A stretch of 64,000 nucleotides of DNA from Bacteroidaceae bacterium (lineage in GTDB: Bacteria > Bacteroidota > Bacteroidia > Bacteroidales > Bacteroidaceae), in assembly GCA_017466325.1 (NCBI GenBank), contig JAFTUK010000005.1:86227-150226 (forward strand). Direction: 5' to 3'. Below, one piece after another: positions 1 through 7,485 of this stretch. The translations under genes were made by a program, and so were the position numbers. The first letter of the stretch is position 1. Each line of letters opens with the position of its first letter. The notes under the pieces are model-generated. The model had not been told where the DNA came from. It was given only the letters and a program-made list of their open reading frames with translations, and ran no database searches.

Positions 1-176
1 GTAACCGCATATTGGAGTCCTGCAATGCAAAGGTTTGAATAATTCCCTAATCTTGATACTTGTTCGGCTGATATTTCACTTTGCATAAACAAGATTTGAA
101 TATTCATCTTATTTATGTTTCGCACTAAACTTAGAAAGTCTAATGCTATGTCTTTTGTGAATTCAATTTGTGACAT
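1..176 (-). CDS. Hypothetical protein, partial, runs off left edge
   Basis: Reading the minus strand from an ATG at 174-176 gives about 58 codons without a stop to the window edge, starting MSQIEFTKDIALDFLSLVRN. It has no signal peptide and is AT-rich like the next two genes. It follows the 120-residue gene on the same strand by about 40 bases, so the three small genes probably form one transcript. I recognise no family. The open frame, spacing and matching strand support a real gene, but the protein is incomplete here. Confidence 0.5.
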   Translation of the reverse strand, partial: MSQIEFTKDIALDFLSLVRNINKMNIQILFMQSEISAEQVSRLGNYSNLCIAGLQYAV

Positions 177-216
177 AGTATAACTGATTAATTATTAACT
201 TAGATGAGTTAAATTA

Positions 217-579
217 TTACCACCCAAGTAATTCGTTCCAACTTCTACCAGTTTGATACTCCATGTCATAAATATGAGAATCTGGATCTATAGAATATAT
301 GGTAACCTCGGAATCAGAATAGCCTTGCAAAATATATTTGAAGCCCATTTCGCAAACATTAAAATCTGTTTTATGCAGTTCTTCTCCTAATGTCATCAAA
401 GAGGTTCCCATAAGATATACGTGCATTAAGCAAGCATCACGGTTGTATTTGATTTTCACCTTATCTACCTTATGGCCACGTACTACAAAATTGGAAGGTT
501 CAAAAGTCATGTATGTTCCATCATCACTTTTCTTAAATTTACTCAATCCATTTAAATTTATAAAATCTTCTACTTCCAT
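217..579 (-). CDS. Hypothetical small cytoplasmic protein (120 aa)
   Basis: The 120-residue product starts MEVEDFINLNGLSKFKKSDD and ends SWNELLGW. It has no signal peptide or membrane segment. The sequence is rich in charged residues and beta-prone, with a tryptophan-containing tail. It lies 11 bases downstream of the 119-residue gene on the same strand, which suggests co-transcription. I do not recognise the family. Small acidic orphans next to a mobile-element remnant can be immunity or defence accessory proteins, but nothing in the sequence shows that here. Confidence 0.6.
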   Translation of the reverse strand: MEVEDFINLNGLSKFKKSDDGTYMTFEPSNFVVRGHKVDKVKIKYNRDACLMHVYLMGTSLMTLGEELHKTDFNVCEMGFKYILQGYSDSEVTIYSIDPDSHIYDMEYQTGRSWNELLGW

Positions 580-590
580 AATGTAAGATA

Positions 591-950
591 TTAATAATTA
601 CCATAGTATCTATTAACTTCCTGCTGTAATGATGCGTAATTCGACGAGTCTGACATTTTTGCACGAACACGCTTCATAACATCTTCATGTTGTGCTGGTT
701 CAAATTCCTTGACAATACTATTCATAGCAACACATACGTTATACGTTATGTTGTCAATAGTTGAAGGTGTAATTCCAGCAAAAGCTCCCTGGCGATAGTA
801 TTCTAAGCACATATCGCAAGAGTACATAATGCATTCTTTAGCAACATCCATTATAAGGAGTTGTTTGGTGAAGTTGTTTGAAACTCGCTTGAGATTGTTA
901 ATAAGTTCAGGCTTAAATGCATTTTGCCACATTGGATTTATTTGCATCAT
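591..950 (-). CDS. Hypothetical small helical protein (119 aa)
   Basis: The product starts MMQINPMWQNAFKPELINNL and appears mostly helical. It contains a cysteine-rich stretch (ECIMYSCDMCLEYY) near residues 40-50, which could bind metal, though the C-x5-C-x2-C spacing matches no motif I can name. Either of the two adjacent ATG codons could be the start. It is the first gene of the three-gene minus-strand group at the left edge, and the disrupted IS982-type element is divergent to it. No function can be assigned. Confidence 0.6.
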   Translation of the reverse strand: MMQINPMWQNAFKPELINNLKRVSNNFTKQLLIMDVAKECIMYSCDMCLEYYRQGAFAGITPSTIDNITYNVCVAMNSIVKEFEPAQHEDVMKRVRAKMSDSSNYASLQQEVNRYYGNY

Positions 951-1065
951 ACAATATCTTAACGTGAGTTAAACGAAATATAACTGCTTATAAATTTGGT
1001 GATTAGCGAAAATTGTTGTATCTTCATAGTTCTCAATTACAAAGAAATACAAAACAATAATCGCT

Positions 1066-1905
1066 ATGATCACTGAAGACAAAGTTACTGAATTATTCTG
1101 TATGGCAGATGATTTTTGCAAGTTTTTTGATAGAATGGTAGCAAAATATACGTTCAAGAGTACAGCAAAGAGTTCTTATCACCGTAATTCCACCATGTCA
1201 AAAGCAGAAATTATGCTCATAATAATACTGTTTCACGATTCCAACTATCGTTGTCTTAACCAACATTTCTATCAGGAGCACGTCTGCAAACATTTGCGTC
1301 ATCTATTTCCTAAAGTTGTTTCGTATAACCGTTTCGTTGAGTTAGAAAGGGAGGTTGCACTCCCACTGGCATTGTTCATCAAAAAGGTCCTTTTAGGCAA
1401 GTGTACGGGTATAAGTTTTGTGGACAGCACACCGCTTCGTGTCTGCCGCAACCAAAGAATACATATTCACAAGACGTTCAAAGGCATAGCGCAAAGAGGG
1501 AAGTGTTCCATGGGATGGTTCTTTGGTTTCAAACTGCATTTGATTTGTAACGAAAAGGGATAACTGCTAAACTTCATGATAACACCAGGTGACATTGATG
1601 ATAGAGAACCATTGAAATATGAGGCCTTTATGAACCTTATTTATGGCAAGTTGGTCGGGGACAAGGACTACATTCGTAGGGAACTATTTCAAAGACTCTT
1701 TGTAAATGGCATACAACTTATCACTAAACTCAAAAGCAACATGAAAGGCGCTTTAATGAGTGTATCATACATACTTCTACTTCGTAAGAGGGCGATAACT
1801 TTGCGTGAAAAAATGCTTTTATCTCACACAAAGGACGCAAAGCTCGCAGACAATGCAAAACGGAGAACAGGAGGTTTTACCTTCCATTCTCCGTTCTTTG
1901 TTTAG
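1066..1905 (+). pseudogene. IS982-family transposase remnant with in-frame stop and lost C-terminus
   Basis: The first 165 codons read as an IS982-type DDE transposase (MITEDKVTELFCMADDFCKF; SFVDSTPLRVCRNQRIHIHK). A TAA at 1561-1563 interrupts it, yet the same frame continues directly as LLNFMITPGDIDDREPLK. The expected residue there is Glu, so one G-to-T change (GAA to TAA) explains the break. The second catalytic Asp lies in the VGDKDY segment. After LLRKRAI, at about 1797, homology stops and the segment carrying the third catalytic acid (usually followed by NDELKN) is replaced by unrelated residues. The element therefore lacks an intact active site and cannot move itself. I could not recognise terminal inverted repeats. 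Confidence 0.85.
1857..1896. terminator. Long hairpin between transposase remnant and lipoprotein gene
   Basis: AACGGAGAA at 1859-1867 pairs with TTCTCCGTT at 1888-1896. Inside it, GGAGGT pairs with ACCTTC around a TTT loop, giving one long, nearly continuous stem. It lies just beyond the stop of the minus-strand lipoprotein gene and is a plausible bidirectional terminator. No strong T-run follows on the minus strand. Confidence 0.5.
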
Positions 1906-1931
1906 CAATTTGTAAAAATCCCGTTCCTTAC

Positions 1932-2975
1932 TCAGTCCTCATATTCAAGTTCGGGATGAACCCAGGTGCCATTGAAATAGGGTTCCTGAGGCAAGTACAG
2001 GCGCAGGAGGTATGTCCACCCGGGGATTATCTCCAAATAATTGGAAGCTTCCTTGTCCTCACCACCGAAGTGTATGGTATACGAACCGTCGGGGTTGGCC
2101 TCGGCAAAGGAGCTGTTCACATTGTATGGGTCGCCCTGCGGGTATCCCTGGGCATCGTAAATGGTGATTGACCAGAAGGCATTGTCGGCAACAGGCACAT
2201 CCTTGAGTGTGAGGGTGCAAGGTTTGTCGTTTTCGGGAATACGACTCAGATAGACAGCCTGGTCAGAGGTGAAACCGCCCCATCCGTATGCCACGCCACA
2301 ATTGTGCTGCTCTTGTGTTAGGGTGCCCTTCTTGCCAAACAACTGGTCGGAGGTGTAGTGCTTTTCATTTGTTATGTTGAGATACTTCTGGCGCATAGCC
2401 AATACCTCATCCATATTCCACACTTCTTTAGGCTGGTAGGAACCCTTGTCTTCCTGGGTCAGTTGTATCTGGTCCTGCAATTCTGTGACAATTGCCATAT
2501 CGGCCTCGTCGCGCATGTTCACCTGTGTGCGAATCATGACAAACACATACCTTGACCCCATAGCCTCCTGTGTGATGGTGTAAGTGCCAGGTTTGTTGAT
2601 GGCCATAGGGTTGTAGTGCTCCTCCGTAACAAACCATGCGCTTTGGTAGCGGCCGTTGGTTTCCGGCATTGTAAGCGTGGCATCGCAATTAAGGTCAAGC
2701 AGGCACATGGAATAGCGTGTGTCGAAGTTGATACGCATCACGGTCTTGTCTGCCGGGTCGGAACTGTGCCTGTTATGAAGCAGGGTTCCTGTTCCGCTAC
2801 CTCCGCTCTGAGCAATAATTCGGTCCCTGTAGTCGGCAAATATAATCTGTGTCTCTGCCAGGGCATAGTTCTCGTCCGTAACGATGTCATACTTTGCCTC
2901 AGGAATGTCAGGCTCGTTGGAGCATCCTATCATAGCCATTAGCATGGCACATGAGAAAATCCATTTTAGTTTCAT
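1932..2975 (-). CDS. DUF1254/DUF1214-type lipoprotein
   Basis: The 347-residue product has a lipoprotein signal (MKLKWIFSCAMLMAMIGCSN, acylated Cys at about 18), so it should be anchored in the outer or inner membrane. The C-terminal half contains the DUF1214 signature: AFWSITIYDAQGYPQGDPYN, then an HFGGEDKEASNYLEIIPGW-like stretch and the terminal LRLYLPQEPY. The preceding part matches the DUF1254 layout. The family is widespread and its biochemical role is not settled, so I infer only an extracytoplasmic protein. A -7 box TACCTTTG lies at 3001-3008 on this strand. It is flanked by the IS remnant and a toxin-antitoxin module, so it sits in accessory surroundings. Confidence 0.8.
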   Translation of the reverse strand: MKLKWIFSCAMLMAMIGCSNEPDIPEAKYDIVTDENYALAETQIIFADYRDRIIAQSGGSGTGTLLHNRHSSDPADKTVMRINFDTRYSMCLLDLNCDATLTMPETNGRYQSAWFVTEEHYNPMAINKPGTYTITQEAMGSRYVFVMIRTQVNMRDEADMAIVTELQDQIQLTQEDKGSYQPKEVWNMDEVLAMRQKYLNITNEKHYTSDQLFGKKGTLTQEQHNCGVAYGWGGFTSDQAVYLSRIPENDKPCTLTLKDVPVADNAFWSITIYDAQGYPQGDPYNVNSSFAEANPDGSYTIHFGGEDKEASNYLEIIPGWTYLLRLYLPQEPYFNGTWVHPELEYED

Positions 2976-3000
2976 AAGCGTAATTATTAGTGTTTTGAGG

Positions 3001-3008
3001 CAAAGGTA
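3001..3008 (-). promoter_or_regulatory. Bacteroidota -7 box for the DUF1254 lipoprotein
   Basis: The minus strand reads TACCTTTG, matching TAnnTTTG, 26 bases before the ATG. No good -33 element is visible at the usual 19-base spacing. Confidence 0.5.
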
Positions 3009-3088
3009 ATGAATAGTTAGGATTAACAGTGCATATTTACATTTATTATGGCATAATTAAGATAAATTTTGCATCTTGCTTCTGCCCC

Positions 3089-3178
3089 CCCTCACACCTT
3101 CAGGAATATCTTGTGGCGATAGAGGAAGTAAAGGAACAGCCACCACACCAGTACGTATGCCGTCCAGTATGCCAGAGC
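3089..3178 (-). pseudogene. 3' end of a lost membrane-protein gene
   Basis: Directly downstream of the PIN toxin, the minus strand has about 29 open codons reading ALAYWTAYVLVWWLFLYF and then LYRHKIFLKV before a TGA at 3092-3094. This is a typical last transmembrane helix with a basic tail. An in-frame TAG closes the frame just upstream. The tail resembles Bacteroidota acyltransferase-type membrane proteins (DUF5009-like), but that assignment is a guess. The last residues, IFLKV plus stop, are repeated on the other side of the toxin-antitoxin module. Confidence 0.45.
3091..3116. repeat. 26-bp direct repeat, copy 1, flanking the toxin-antitoxin module
   Basis: This copy matches 4051-4076 at 25 of 26 positions; the core is CTCACACCTTCAGGAATATC. 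The copies are exactly 960 bases apart and bracket the RelB-PIN pair. On the minus strand both encode IFLKV followed by TGA, so they are two copies of one gene's 3' end. Confidence 0.85.
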
Positions 3179-3199
3179 CTAGAGGTTTTCGGGAACATG

Positions 3200-3607
3200 C
3201 TAAGTTCTTTTCAATATTTCAAGCATTTCTGCTGGTGTTACGACAATGGGAGTGCGAGGGAAATGCTTGGTATTGCCAGTAATCAGGTAGGCGTCGTCCT
3301 TGGAAAGGGCCACTTCATAGAAGACAGCATCCTTTGGGTCGGGAAAGACTTCTTCACTATGTGTACGCCCCGGGCGAATGGACCTATGTTCGATGGCCAG
3401 GATGACAGAATTGACCAACTCTTCAGGAAAACGGAATTTTGGCCGATGCAGTACGTCGGTATACTCATTGATAATGTCATCGTTGAGCAAAGGTGTTATT
3501 CTGCTTTGGAATAAAGCTTCAAGAATCTTTACCGTGGCTGCTTCCGGGTTACGGGTGAGTAGGGCAGAGACAATGACATTAGTGTCTATAACGGCAAAGA
3601 CCTTCAT
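3200..3607 (-). CDS. PIN-domain toxin (COG1569-like ribonuclease)
   Basis: The 135-residue protein has a PIN-domain layout. The first acidic residue is in VIDTNVIVSALL (Asp at about 8), a second is in IINEYTDVL (Glu near 48), and more follow in FPDPKDAVFYEVAL. The end, YLITGNTKHFP, is typical of the COG1569 'putative toxin' group. PIN toxins are Mg-dependent RNases that cut tRNA, rRNA or mRNA; the target here is unknown. Its ATG overlaps the stop of the upstream antitoxin gene by four bases (ATGA at 3604-3607), so the pair is translationally coupled. Pairing a PIN toxin with a RelB/DinJ antitoxin, rather than a RelE-fold toxin, is less common. Confidence 0.85.
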   Translation of the reverse strand: MKVFAVIDTNVIVSALLTRNPEAATVKILEALFQSRITPLLNDDIINEYTDVLHRPKFRFPEELVNSVILAIEHRSIRPGRTHSEEVFPDPKDAVFYEVALSKDDAYLITGNTKHFPRTPIVVTPAEMLEILKRT

Positions 3608-3897
3608 TTCTCCAAGCGTGATTGTTGAATCTCGTAGTTGATTTCTTCCTCGTTCAACAAGGGCAACTCTCCTGCTTCTGCCATCTTTCGCATAGCGGTA
3701 AAGGCAGCGTAGCCTGATGCAGAAACGTCCGTAGGCATGTCTCCCCTTATCTCAAACGGAATCTTGCCACGTTGTACCACGGCTTTTGCAAATACGTTCA
3801 TAGCCGTGTTTGCACTCATGCCAAACTGAGCACACAATGCATCGAAGGTTGCCTTCAATTGCGAATCCATTCTAACCGTCATTGAAACTTGTCCCAT
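3604..3897 (-). CDS. RelB/DinJ-family antitoxin
   Basis: The 97-residue protein opens with a ribbon-helix-helix pattern (MGQVSMTVRMDSQLKATFDA, then FGMSANTAMNVFAKAV), as in DinJ/RelB antitoxins. The C-terminal half (about 60-97) is acidic and probably wraps the toxin. Such proteins dimerise, bind palindromes at their own promoter, and repress the operon together with the toxin. Three CATGA-centred palindromes lie in the promoter at 3926-3977. The gene overlaps the downstream PIN toxin gene by four bases. Confidence 0.85.
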   Translation of the reverse strand: MGQVSMTVRMDSQLKATFDALCAQFGMSANTAMNVFAKAVVQRGKIPFEIRGDMPTDVSASGYAAFTAMRKMAEAGELPLLNEEEINYEIQQSRLEK

Positions 3898-3925
3898 AGT
3901 CGCCTGTCCTTTCTATTTGTCTGTT

Positions 3926-3977
3926 TTCATGAATTATTTGTTGCAAATATAGTGTTATTTCATGACAAACATGATGT
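3926..3977 (-). promoter_or_regulatory. Promoter and candidate operators of the toxin-antitoxin operon
   Basis: The minus strand carries a -7 box TATATTTG about 50 bases before the antitoxin ATG. Three short palindromes surround it: TTCATGAA (3926-3933), TTCATGA (3959-3965) and ACATGATGT (3969-3977). They have the size expected for ribbon-helix-helix operators, and they straddle the promoter as autoregulatory sites do. This is inference from sequence and position. Confidence 0.5.
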
Positions 3978-4050
3978 TTTTCGCATAAACTTATGCCAAG
4001 TTGAGTGAAATTTACGTCAAATTGGCGTCGTTGGCTCCCGTTCTCCTCTG

Positions 4051-4076
4051 CTCACACCTTCAGGAATATCCTGTGG
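4051..4076. repeat. 26-bp direct repeat, copy 2, flanking the toxin-antitoxin module
   Basis: This is the partner of 3091-3116, with one mismatch. On the minus strand it again ends IFLKV then TGA (4052-4054). Here only about seven codons of the lost gene are recognisable, against about 29 in copy 1. Confidence 0.85.
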
Positions 4077-4157
4077 AGGTAGGGGGGAGCGCTGGAATAT
4101 TCTGTGGTTAAAGTTATAAAGAATAAGTTTATAAATCTTAATATGCCATGCTTTTCT

Positions 4158-4188
4158 TTTGTAGGTTGGGCAAAAAGCGTTAACTTTG
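4158..4188 (+). promoter_or_regulatory. Consensus Bacteroidota promoter of the O-acetyltransferase gene
   Basis: TTTG at 4158-4161, exactly 19 bases, then TAACTTTG at 4181-4188 is a perfect match to TTTG-N19-TAnnTTTG. Transcription should start near 4194. This makes the in-frame ATG at 4199 too close to serve as the start and favours the ATG at 4247. Confidence 0.8.
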
Positions 4189-4246
4189 ACATCGGAGAAT
4201 GTCAGTCTCCATTATATATAAACGCACGCATACACACACGAGTATC

Positions 4247-4828
4247 ATGAACAACAAACCCATCCCCTCGGACGAGTTCCGCAAGATGATAGCCGGCGAG
4301 GAGTATTCTGCTATAGATCCGGTCATGCTGGAGGAACTGAACAGGGTGAAGGACCTCTGCTGGGAGTACAACCAGTTGCGCCCAACCTTGCTGAGGGAAA
4401 GGCATGACAAGTTGCAGGAGATACTGGGGCGTTGCCACGAGGACACGTTCATCGTGCAGCCTTTTTATTGCGACTATGGGCGCAACATCCGTGTGGGCAA
4501 GGGTTTCTTTGCCAACTTCAACTTCACGGTACTGGACGAGGCCCACGTCACCATAGGCGACGATTGCTTCATAGGCCCCAACGTGGCCATCTATACGGCA
4601 TGCCATAGCACCGACCCCAAGGAACGCAACACCAGGCGCGAGTGGGCGCGCCCCGTCACCATAGGGCATAATTGCTGGATAGGGGGTAGCGTCACCATCC
4701 TGCCGGGCGTGACCATCGGCCACAACTGCACCATCGGTGCCGGTAGCGTGGTGGTGGATGACATTCCCGACGGCAGCATCGCCGTGGGCAATCCCTGCCG
4801 GGTAATAAAGAAGGTCCCCCTGGAATAA
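4247..4828 (+). CDS. Sugar O-acetyltransferase (maltose/galactoside acetyltransferase type)
   Basis: The 193-residue protein transfers acetyl from acetyl-CoA to a sugar hydroxyl in the cytoplasm. The N-terminal helical cap (MNNKPIPSDEFRKMIAGEEY) is that of the Mac domain. It is followed by hexapeptide repeats forming a left-handed beta-helix (VTIGDDCFIGPNVAIYTACH, then VTIGHNCWIGGSVTILPG). The catalytic His is in TACHSTDPKERN. The ATG at 4247 is chosen because the promoter ends at 4188 and residues before it are low-complexity (KRTHTHTS). The YjbR gene starts nine bases downstream and the esterase follows, so the three may be co-transcribed. The real sugar substrate cannot be read from sequence. 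Confidence 0.9.
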   Translation: MNNKPIPSDEFRKMIAGEEYSAIDPVMLEELNRVKDLCWEYNQLRPTLLRERHDKLQEILGRCHEDTFIVQPFYCDYGRNIRVGKGFFANFNFTVLDEAHVTIGDDCFIGPNVAIYTACHSTDPKERNTRREWARPVTIGHNCWIGGSVTILPGVTIGHNCTIGAGSVVVDDIPDGSIAVGNPCRVIKKVPLE

Positions 4829-4837
4829 GAGACGGAT

Positions 4838-5203
4838 ATGGATATAGAAAGCGTCAGAGACTACTGCCTGTCCCTGCCATTGGCAACGGAGGACTTCCCC
4901 TTCGACGAGACAACCTTGGCGTTCCGTGTCTGCGGCAAGATATTTGCCATGATAGACTTGGAGCGTACCGAGTGGTTCGTGCTGAAGTGTGATCCCGACC
5001 GTGCCATAGAACTACGCGAACAACATGCCGAGATTTCGCCGGCATGGCATATGAACAAGAAACACTGGAACCAACTGAACCTCTACGGCCTTCTGCCCGA
5101 CGGGTTGGTGCGCTCGCTCATCCGCCATAGTTATGTCATGGTGGTGCGCAAACTGCCCAAGGCCGTCAGAGAGGCCAATCCGCAGGTAAATATAAACGAA
5201 TAG
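4838..5203 (+). CDS. MmcQ/YjbR family protein
   Basis: The 121-residue cytoplasmic protein has the full length of the family. Diagnostic stretches are MDIESVRDYCLSLPLATEDF near the start, LAFRVCGKIFAMIDLE at about 27-42, and PAWHMNKKHWNQL at about 70-82. YjbR-type proteins have a CyaY-like double-wing fold and are proposed to bind DNA, but their function is unresolved. It starts nine bases after the acetyltransferase stop and is followed after 27 bases by the esterase gene, consistent with one operon. Confidence 0.88.
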   Translation: MDIESVRDYCLSLPLATEDFPFDETTLAFRVCGKIFAMIDLERTEWFVLKCDPDRAIELREQHAEISPAWHMNKKHWNQLNLYGLLPDGLVRSLIRHSYVMVVRKLPKAVREANPQVNINE

Positions 5204-5230
5204 CATTATAGAAACTTCCTATAACCAACC

Positions 5231-7303
5231 ATGAAAAGAACCATCCTCCTGTTTTCCCTGCTTGTGACCCTCGTGTCGGCACATGCACAGAAGAAAATCC
5301 GTGTGGCTTGCGTGGGCAACAGCATCACCTACGGCTACACCTTGCCCGACCGCGAACAGAATGCCTATCCATTCAAGTTGCAGAAAATGCTGGGCGATGC
5401 CTACGAGGTGGGCAACTTCGGGCACTCCGGTGCCACGCTTCTGAACAAGGGACACCGGCCCTACACCAAGGTGAAGGAGTACGAGCAGGCACTGGCCTTT
5501 GCCGGCGACATCGTTGTCATCCACTTGGGTATCAACGATACCGATCCCCGCAACTGGCCCAACTATCAGGACGAGTTCATAGGTGACTACCGTGCCCTCA
5601 TCCAGTCCTTCCGCAAGGCAAATCCCAAAGCACGTATCCTCATAGCACGCATGACACCTCTGTCCGACAGGCACCGCCGTTACGAGTCGGGCACACGCGA
5701 CTGGCACGAACAGATACAGGAGGCCATTGCCTGTGTGGCGCGTGCCGAGAAGGTGCAGATGATAAACTTCTTCGAACCCCTGCATCCCTATCCCTACATC
5801 CTGGAGGATGCCGTACATCCTAATGTGGAGGGTGCGCAGATGCTGGCGGAAATCGTCTATAAGGGCATTACCGGCAACTACGGAGGTCTGCAGATGTCGC
5901 CCTTCTACACCGACAACATGGTGCTGCAATACGGGCGCGACCTCCTCATCCAGGGTACGGCAAATGCCGGAGACAAGGTAACCCTGTCCATAGCAGGGCA
6001 GAAGCACCGCACCATGGCTGATACCGACGGACAGTGGCATGTCACGCTCTCTCCTCTGGCTCCTGGCGGTCCATATACCATGAGGGTAGAGGCCGGCGGA
6101 AAGGAACTCCAGTACAATAACGTGCTTGCCGGCGAGGTGTGGCTATGCTCCGGCCAGTCAAACATGGAGTTCATGCTCAACCAGTCGGCTACAGGCAGGG
6201 AGGACATCCCCTTGGCCAATAACCCCAACATCCGCCTCTACGACATGAAGGCCCGCTGGCGCACCAACCCCGTGGAGTGGGATGCCTCAGTGCTCGACTC
6301 CCTGAACCATCTGCAATATTTCCGCGACACGGAGTGGACGGAGTGCACGCCGCAAACGGCGGCCCGCTTCTCTGCCATAGCCTATCACTTCGGACGTATG
6401 CTTCAGGACAGTCTCCAGGTGCCCATAGGACTTATCTGCAATGCCGTGGGAGGTTCGCCCACCGAGGCATGGGTATCGCGCCGCATGCTCGAGTTCGAGT
6501 TTCCTGCCATCCTTCGCAACTGGACGCAGAACGATTTCATACAGCCTTGGGTGCGTGAACGTGCGGCACAGAACGTGCGCAAGTCTGCCAACAAGTTCCA
6601 GCGACATCCCTACGAACCATGCTATCTCTTTGAGTCCGCCATATTGCCCATGGAGCAGTTCCCCATACGTGGTGTCATCTGGTATCAGGGCGAGTCGAAT
6701 GCGCACAACATAGAGGCGCATGAACATCTCTTCCCACGCCTCGTGCGCAGTTGGCGGGATTATTGGCAGGATGCCGACATGCCTTTCTATTATGTCCAAC
6801 TCTCCAGCCTTAACCGTCCTTCGTGGCCTTTGTTCCGCGACAGCCAGCGCCGTATGCTCGCCACTATCAACAATGTGGGTATGGCCGTGTCCTCCGACAA
6901 GGGCAACCCCACCGACGTGCATCCCACACATAAACGCGAGGTAGGGCAGCGCCTGGCTTGCCTGGCTCTGAACGACACCTATGGTTTCCGCCATGTGGTG
7001 CCCTCAGGCCCTCTCTTCCGCAATGTGGAATTCCGCAAGGGCATGGCATACGTAAGTTTCGATCATGCCGACGGCCTCCGTCCTGCCAACGAGGGCGAGG
7101 AACTCCTAACCTTCGAGATAGCCGGCGAGGACCGTACTTTCCACCCTGCCAAGGCCGTGGTATTGGAGGATGGCAAGGTGAAGGTGTGGAGCAAGGAAGT
7201 AAAGCACCCCACCATCGTCCGCTATGGATGGCAACCCTACACCAAAGCCAACCTCGTAAACTCCGCCGGCTTGCCTGCCTCCACCTTCCGTTCGGACTTT
7301 TGA
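5231..7303 (+). CDS. Exported two-domain esterase: GDSL/SGNH domain plus sialate O-acetylesterase domain
   Basis: The 690-residue product has a signal peptide ending VSAHAQ. The first domain (about 22-215) is a GDSL/SGNH hydrolase: GNSITYG carries the Ser, GINDT the block III residue, and EDAVHPN the Asp-His dyad. The second (about 230-690) is a SASA-type sialate O-acetylesterase: CSGQSNMEF has the nucleophile and GVIWYQGESN a conserved block, with a late VHPTHKREVGQRLA His region. Dual SGNH enzymes of this design remove O-acetyl groups from sialic acids in Bacteroides; I infer a similar glycan de-O-acetylation in the periplasm or outside. The GH20 enzyme and M28 peptidase nearby fit host-glycoprotein foraging. 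Confidence 0.88.
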   Translation: MKRTILLFSLLVTLVSAHAQKKIRVACVGNSITYGYTLPDREQNAYPFKLQKMLGDAYEVGNFGHSGATLLNKGHRPYTKVKEYEQALAFAGDIVVIHLGINDTDPRNWPNYQDEFIGDYRALIQSFRKANPKARILIARMTPLSDRHRRYESGTRDWHEQIQEAIACVARAEKVQMINFFEPLHPYPYILEDAVHPNVEGAQMLAEIVYKGITGNYGGLQMSPFYTDNMVLQYGRDLLIQGTANAGDKVTLSIAGQKHRTMADTDGQWHVTLSPLAPGGPYTMRVEAGGKELQYNNVLAGEVWLCSGQSNMEFMLNQSATGREDIPLANNPNIRLYDMKARWRTNPVEWDASVLDSLNHLQYFRDTEWTECTPQTAARFSAIAYHFGRMLQDSLQVPIGLICNAVGGSPTEAWVSRRMLEFEFPAILRNWTQNDFIQPWVRERAAQNVRKSANKFQRHPYEPCYLFESAILPMEQFPIRGVIWYQGESNAHNIEAHEHLFPRLVRSWRDYWQDADMPFYYVQLSSLNRPSWPLFRDSQRRMLATINNVGMAVSSDKGNPTDVHPTHKREVGQRLACLALNDTYGFRHVVPSGPLFRNVEFRKGMAYVSFDHADGLRPANEGEELLTFEIAGEDRTFHPAKAVVLEDGKVKVWSKEVKHPTIVRYGWQPYTKANLVNSAGLPASTFRSDF

Positions 7304-7365
7304 GAACGGATATTTGCGATTGAGCGAGAGCATAATGTTTACCGGATACCAATAGATATAAATAA

Positions 7366-7399
7366 AGCGAGGCACACCCCGAAAGGGTAGTGCCTCGCT
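7366..7399. terminator. Bidirectional terminator between esterase and DUF1349 genes
   Basis: AGCGAGGCAC pairs with GTGCCTCGCT, extended by ACCC/GGGT around a GAAA-type loop, followed by TATTTT. It separates the converging esterase and DUF1349 genes and can serve both. Confidence 0.8.
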
Positions 7400-7485
7400 A
7401 TTTTGTCCGAGTTTTCCGAGTGCTCAGAGTTATCCGCTCACGCTCATCGGGCTAAAGCAGTCTTGGAGTCCTCAGAAAAACCTCC

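Noticed and set aside
3029-3514. 161-codon plus-strand frame across the PIN toxin
   Set aside because: It is antisense to a gene with PIN motifs and starts in an AT-rich gap without a promoter.
4199-4246. ATG at 4199 as start of the O-acetyltransferase
   Set aside because: It is about five bases after the predicted transcription start and would add a low-complexity peptide before the conserved N-terminus at 4247.
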